DNA of 64,000 nt from Liolophura sinensis (Eukaryota > Mollusca > Polyplacophora > Chitonida > Chitonidae). The stretch lies in the NCBI RefSeq assembly GCF_032854445.1, contig NC_088302.1, positions 56,586,237 to 56,650,236 of the forward strand, written 5' to 3'. The number at the start of each line of letters is the position of its first letter. Position 1 is the stretch's first letter. This document shows positions 59,736 through 64,000 of this stretch, piece after piece. Position numbers and translations under genes: made by a program. Below the pieces are notes generated by a model. That model did not search any database, was not told the origin of the DNA, and saw only the letters and a program-made list of their open reading frames with translations.

Positions 59736-61194
59736 ATAAGAGTTTGTTCAGCATGAGAGTGATATTAATTTTCTCTTCAGACAATATGCTCATCATTCAG
59801 TGCTTAGCTTTTGACTAATTTGTGTCCACATCTCCAGGAATCATTTCCTGCCTAATATAGGTGCTAAGTTGTCTGCGCAGCCAGATTTATACCTCCCAAC
59901 ATTCTAATTAGCACCCAGCCCATCAAATCCTGCAGAAAAGCCTCATAGCAGTCTGACACCCTTAACAAGCTCATTCCAATGAGCAGTTCAGCTCTCTGAT
60001 ATCATGACAAGCGACTCACTCCAGCATTAAAGGTTATACGCCCACAGAAACACATGCTTTAGGAGACTGAGGCCTTGTAGATGATGTTATAGGACGCTTT
60101 TGTCATGGGCATGACATGGTGTTATTGCAAAAAGGCTTTTGCTCTTCATGTCTTTTTAGGTTACACTACATGCATACACATAAAGTGAGCACATGCTAAC
60201 TACAATCATAAAAGTCTGAAAATTTAAAGATTAAAAAAAAAAACAAACAAAAAACAAAAAAACTTATTGGTACCACAAACAATTATACAGAAGTAATTAG
60301 AAGCAGTAAAACATAAATTATTCATAAAACTAGCTTCAGGTCTTTCCTTGGTAGCTGTACATGTGTATAACATATGTGTACATGTAAATAAAATTGTGTA
60401 GGGCTGTGTTAACTTGAAAAAGTGTTGCAGACGACTGATTATCATCTAAGAGGTAACTGTTGAACAAGCTAGTACGTGCAAATCGAACTGTTTTGTTTGG
60501 ACAGATCGGTTGGGATAATTAGTGGCCACAGTCACCCAGGGCAAAGAGCCATGGATGTAGGAGACAATTCTAGTCAATTAAAAGTGACCCCTGGAGTGTT
60601 AATGAGGTCAGGCCCTGACCCACAGGGCTAGCTAGTGAAATCTGGGGAGTATTTCACATAATGGCTGAGGTGATAAATCAGAGACACATAAGACATGTGG
60701 ACAGCACCCATATGCTGCCACTGGTACGCAGCATACAAAGCAAAAGAGATGTACAAGATACAACAGTGAAGAGTACACAGGCAGCAACACTGACACACAT
60801 ATGTTTATAGACCTAATATTCTGCTGACCAGACATGTTTCTGACTTACACTGCACTGAAATTCATTTCACAACCAATGTGAAATGCCAATCAAAATTATT
60901 ACAGAAGGAATAAACGGCTAAGTATGTTTGTGACAGATAAAGACTAAAAATACAAGCACATAGTTTTAAATCTTTCTAATGGGACAAGTTTCTGTGACAA
61001 CAATCTTCCTGCATCTAACTCCAGTGACTTCAACATATCAAATCACCAAAACAGCAGATTCCACAAACTATAGTTAACACCTAAATATACAGGCATGTTA
61101 ATACAGGCCAATAAGTAAGTCAGAAACTAAAACCTAACAGTGACAAAGTAAGTTAATACGTTTGATCTATATGTAGCTTCTTTCACTGACGATT
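59736..61194. other. Stretch without recognised gene, presumably MICU3-like intron
   Basis: Unique AT-rich sequence with an A-rich run at 60230-60262. No MICU exon was recognised here. Confidence 0.45.
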
Positions 61195-61790
61195 CCAAAC
61201 TAAACTTAAGGCTACACTTAGCATTCAGGTTTTACTTAGGATTCAGGCTATATTTAGTATTCACGTTTTACTTAGGGTTCAGGCTTTATTTAGTATTCAC
61301 GTTTTACTTAGGGTTCATGCTTTACTTAGGATTCAGGCTTTATTTAGTATTCACGTTTTACTTAGGGTTCACGTTTTACTTAGGATTCAGGCTTTATTCA
61401 GTATTCATGTTTTACTTAAGATTCAGGCTATATTTAGTATTCACGTTTTACTTCGGATTCAGGCTTTCCGTAGGATTTACATTTTACTTAGGATTCAGCC
61501 TATATTTAGTATTCATGTTTTACTTAGGATTCAGGCTATACTTAGGATTCACATTTTACCTGGGATTCAGGCTTTACTTAGCATTCAGGTTTTACATATG
61601 ATTTAGACTTTACCTAGGATACACGTTTTACTTCGGATTCAGGCTTTACTTAGGATTTACAATTTACTTAGGTGACTCAGACTCTCTTTAGAATTCAGGA
61701 TTTACCTCGAATTCAGGCTTTCCTCAGGATTCAGGGCTTACCTCCTATTCAGGACTTACTTAGGGGTACAGGCTTTATTTAGTCTACACC
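61195..61790. repeat. 18-bp minisatellite, about 30 copies
   Basis: Copies of TTTACTTAGGATTCACGT and variants (AGGCTTTATTTAGTATTC). The spurious 94-codon frame (LGFRLYLVFTFY-like) is a translation of the repeat. Confidence 0.9.
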
Positions 61791-62409
61791 AATCATAATA
61801 CAGCCACACCATAGTCAGTTTGAGATTAGCAGGGAATAGAAGAAATTCTAAGACATTAGAAGTAACCCCCGATACCAGATACCATGATATACTGAACACT
61901 ACACGAGTGTGCGTGTGAAAAAGGAGAATCTACAGAAGGAGTCTGTACACAGTAAAAAAAAAATACATTACCTGAGGCCCATTCTGTGTGCCATTCTGAA
62001 AGTTTTCCAGCAGCGTAAAAATAAAAGATCAAGCTTACATCTATCAAAGCAAAAGTAAGTCGTTCCCTTTGTATACTATACTATTCAAGAAACAGCGCAG
62101 GGCATTCTACATGTGTATAAATGATTCACAACTATTTATATTCAATGATTTTAGTTAGATAAACAATTGAGAAATCTGACAAAGGAAATGAGTTATCTCT
62201 GCAATTTTCAGCTGTGATTTAGTTTCCATTTAATTTTGAAATGCACCCCAGCCAGATTTGAGCATGAAACGCTGCTGTAACACTTGCAGGGTATTTACTG
62301 ACAATACTTATGTGCCTTGCACAGACTAACCAAATAACCTTATTCAATCACATTTATACAACCCTTTTTTGAGAAATATCAACATGAACCGGAATACCTC
62401 TTGCTTTTT
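61791..62409. other. Stretch without recognised gene
   Basis: No array and no confirmed exon. A short minus-strand segment ending in GTAATG (62030-61978) was considered as an exon and rejected. Confidence 0.45.
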
Positions 62410-63262
62410 TTGAAAAACTGTCCAGTGCTGTGCAGCATGTACCATGCCGCTGCTGTAACCTTTCTGTGCAGTAACTGTCCAGTGCTGTGCATTATGTACT
62501 GTGTGGTTGCTGTAACTTTTCTGTGCAGTAACTGTCCGGTGCTGTGCAGCATGTACCATGCGGCTGCTGTAACTTTTCTGTGCAGTAACTGTCCGGTGCT
62601 GTGCAGCATGTACCATGCCGCTGCTGTAACTTTTCTGTGCAGTAACTGTCCAGTGCTGTGCATTATGTACTGTGTGGTTGCTGTAACTTTTCTGTGCAGT
62701 AACTGTCCAGTGCTGTGCATTATGTACTGTGTGGTTGCTGTAACTTTTCTGTGCAGTAACTGTCCAGTGCTGTGCAGCCTGTACCATGCGGCTGCTGTAA
62801 CTTTTCTGTGCAGTAACTGTCCAGTGCTGTGCATTATGTACTGTGTGGTTGCTGTGCGTTGCTGTAGCTTTTCTGTGCAGTAACTGTCCAGTGCTGTGCA
62901 TTATGTACTGTGTGGTTGCTGGGCGTTGCTGTAACTTTTCTGTGCAGTAACTATCCGGTGCTGTGCAGCATGTACCATGCGGCTGCTGTAACTTTTCTGT
63001 GCAGTAATTGTCCGGTGCTGTGCAGCATGTACCATGCCGCTGCTGTAACTTTTCTGTGCAGTAACTGTCCAGTGCTGTGCATTATGTACTGTGTGGTTGC
63101 TGTAACTTTTCTGTGCAGTAACTGTCCGGTGCTGTGCAGCATGTACCATGCCACTGCTATAACCTTTCTGTGCAGTAACTGTCCAGTGCTGTGCATTATG
63201 TACTGTGTGGTTGCTGTAACTTTTCTGTGCAGTAACTATTGAGTGTTGTGCAGTATGTACCG
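62410..63262. repeat. 57-bp minisatellite, about 15 copies
   Basis: The unit joins CTGTAACTTTTCTGTGCAGT, AACTGTCCAGTGCTGTGCAG and CATGTACCATGCGGCTG, alternating with a variant carrying CATTATGTACTGTGTGGTTG. It is divisible by three and largely stop-free, hence long spurious frames on both strands. Confidence 0.95.
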
Positions 63263-63884
63263 TGGGGCTGTACTGCAGCAGTACTATGTACGTATATTTC
63301 TTGGTGAAAATCCTTGTTCGTTTGCTGTTTTAGCTATTGTCATTTGAAATTTAAGCCTTCTCACATGAAAGTACACAACCAATTTTTGGAGGACAAGATT
63401 TTAGTTGCGTTACATCAGATTTTACACTATAATGAGGTGTCTTATAGAGGCAACACTGTAATTGACGTTTTGCTAAAAAAGGATTCTCAGCCTTTGATGT
63501 ACAACATTTGACAAAGTTAACTTCCTTTGCATACATGTATAGCATAGTTTGCAGACTGCTACCAGCATAATGCAGGGTGACTACTCAGAGGGGTCAGAAA
63601 TGAGGGAGAAAGCAGGAGAGATTCAATGGAGAAAATGCAGAGGACAAGTCAGGCTGAATGCTCTCTGGAGTGAGGCATGCCAGTCATGCACCTGTGGTTG
63701 GCTTCTGGTGAGCTTTTAGACAGTTATGGCTCCTACAGCTGGCTGTACCAGAGCAGTTACATGTGCATGTACATTGTATTTTACACTCTCAGCAGATGAA
63801 GGTTTCGTGGAATTGTAATATGGACTGCTGGAAGCCAGCTATATCTGCACTAGTGGTGAGCTACATACAGTGAAAGCCCAGCCT
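63263..63884. other. Stretch without recognised gene
   Basis: No exon or array was recognised. Confidence 0.45.
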
Positions 63885-64000
63885 GGTACAGGACAAGCAC
63901 GTATTGTCAAGCAGGCCAGGACAAGCATGTATTGTCAAGCAGGACAGGACAAGCATGTATTGTCAAGCAGGACAGGACAAGCATGTATTGTCAAGCAGGA
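63885..64000. repeat. Tandem repeat of about 28 bp running off the window end
   Basis: Copies of GACAAGCATGTATTGTCAAG plus CAGGACAG; four copies are visible and the array is cut by the window edge. Confidence 0.88.

Noticed and set aside
61978-62030. Possible upstream MICU3-like exon on the minus strand
   Set aside because: One frame reads LENFQNGTQNGPQ before GTAATG, faintly like MICU, but there is no acceptor at the right place and the similarity is too short.

Overview
This is eukaryotic, metazoan DNA: split genes with GT-AG introns, low gene density, tRNA-derived SINEs, a decayed LINE, and a very heavy load of minisatellites. The SINE types (one ending in CAATCAAATAAAT-like tails, one with a GAGTGAGTG end and a GGGTTTAACGTCGTAC core) are, from memory, typical of molluscs. 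A gastropod or bivalve is therefore my best guess; the species is not identifiable from the window.

Two real protein-coding genes are supported. On the + strand, eight exons between 26149 and 43422 join with consistent phases into a complete 400-residue Cys-loop ligand-gated anion channel subunit of the glycine/glutamate receptor type. It has a signal peptide, both disulphides, four membrane segments and a stop. On the - strand, three exons (53210 down to 49454) encode the C-terminal 113 residues of a MICU3-like mitochondrial calcium-uptake regulator with one canonical EF hand; its 5' part is not recognised and probably lies beyond the right edge. The two genes are convergent, with about 6 kb between their stop codons.

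Layout: 1-216 short array; about 1230-4690 LINE remnant whose reverse transcriptase is split by about 27 copies of a 59-bp repeat copied from its own coding sequence; 5860-8262 a 43-bp array abutting a minus-strand SINE; 8433-26130 gene-free DNA with several arrays (18, 62, 70, 35 and 83 bp units) and a complete SINE with target duplications; 26149-43422 the receptor gene, with arrays of 14, 18, 39 and 56 bp units in its introns; 43423-48080 intergenic arrays; 48080-53210 MICU3-like gene end; 53211-64000 a run of arrays (25, 29, 18, 69, 18, 57 and 28 bp units), presumably intronic to the MICU3-like gene.

Tandem arrays fill roughly 20 kb, about 31% of the window. Most long open frames here are artefacts of stop-free repeat units. 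The most interesting theme is that several arrays can be traced to their seed inside the window: the reverse transcriptase gene (59 bp), the 3' end of receptor exon 4 with its splice donor (39 bp, in exact register), and a SINE module (24 bp and probably 70 bp).
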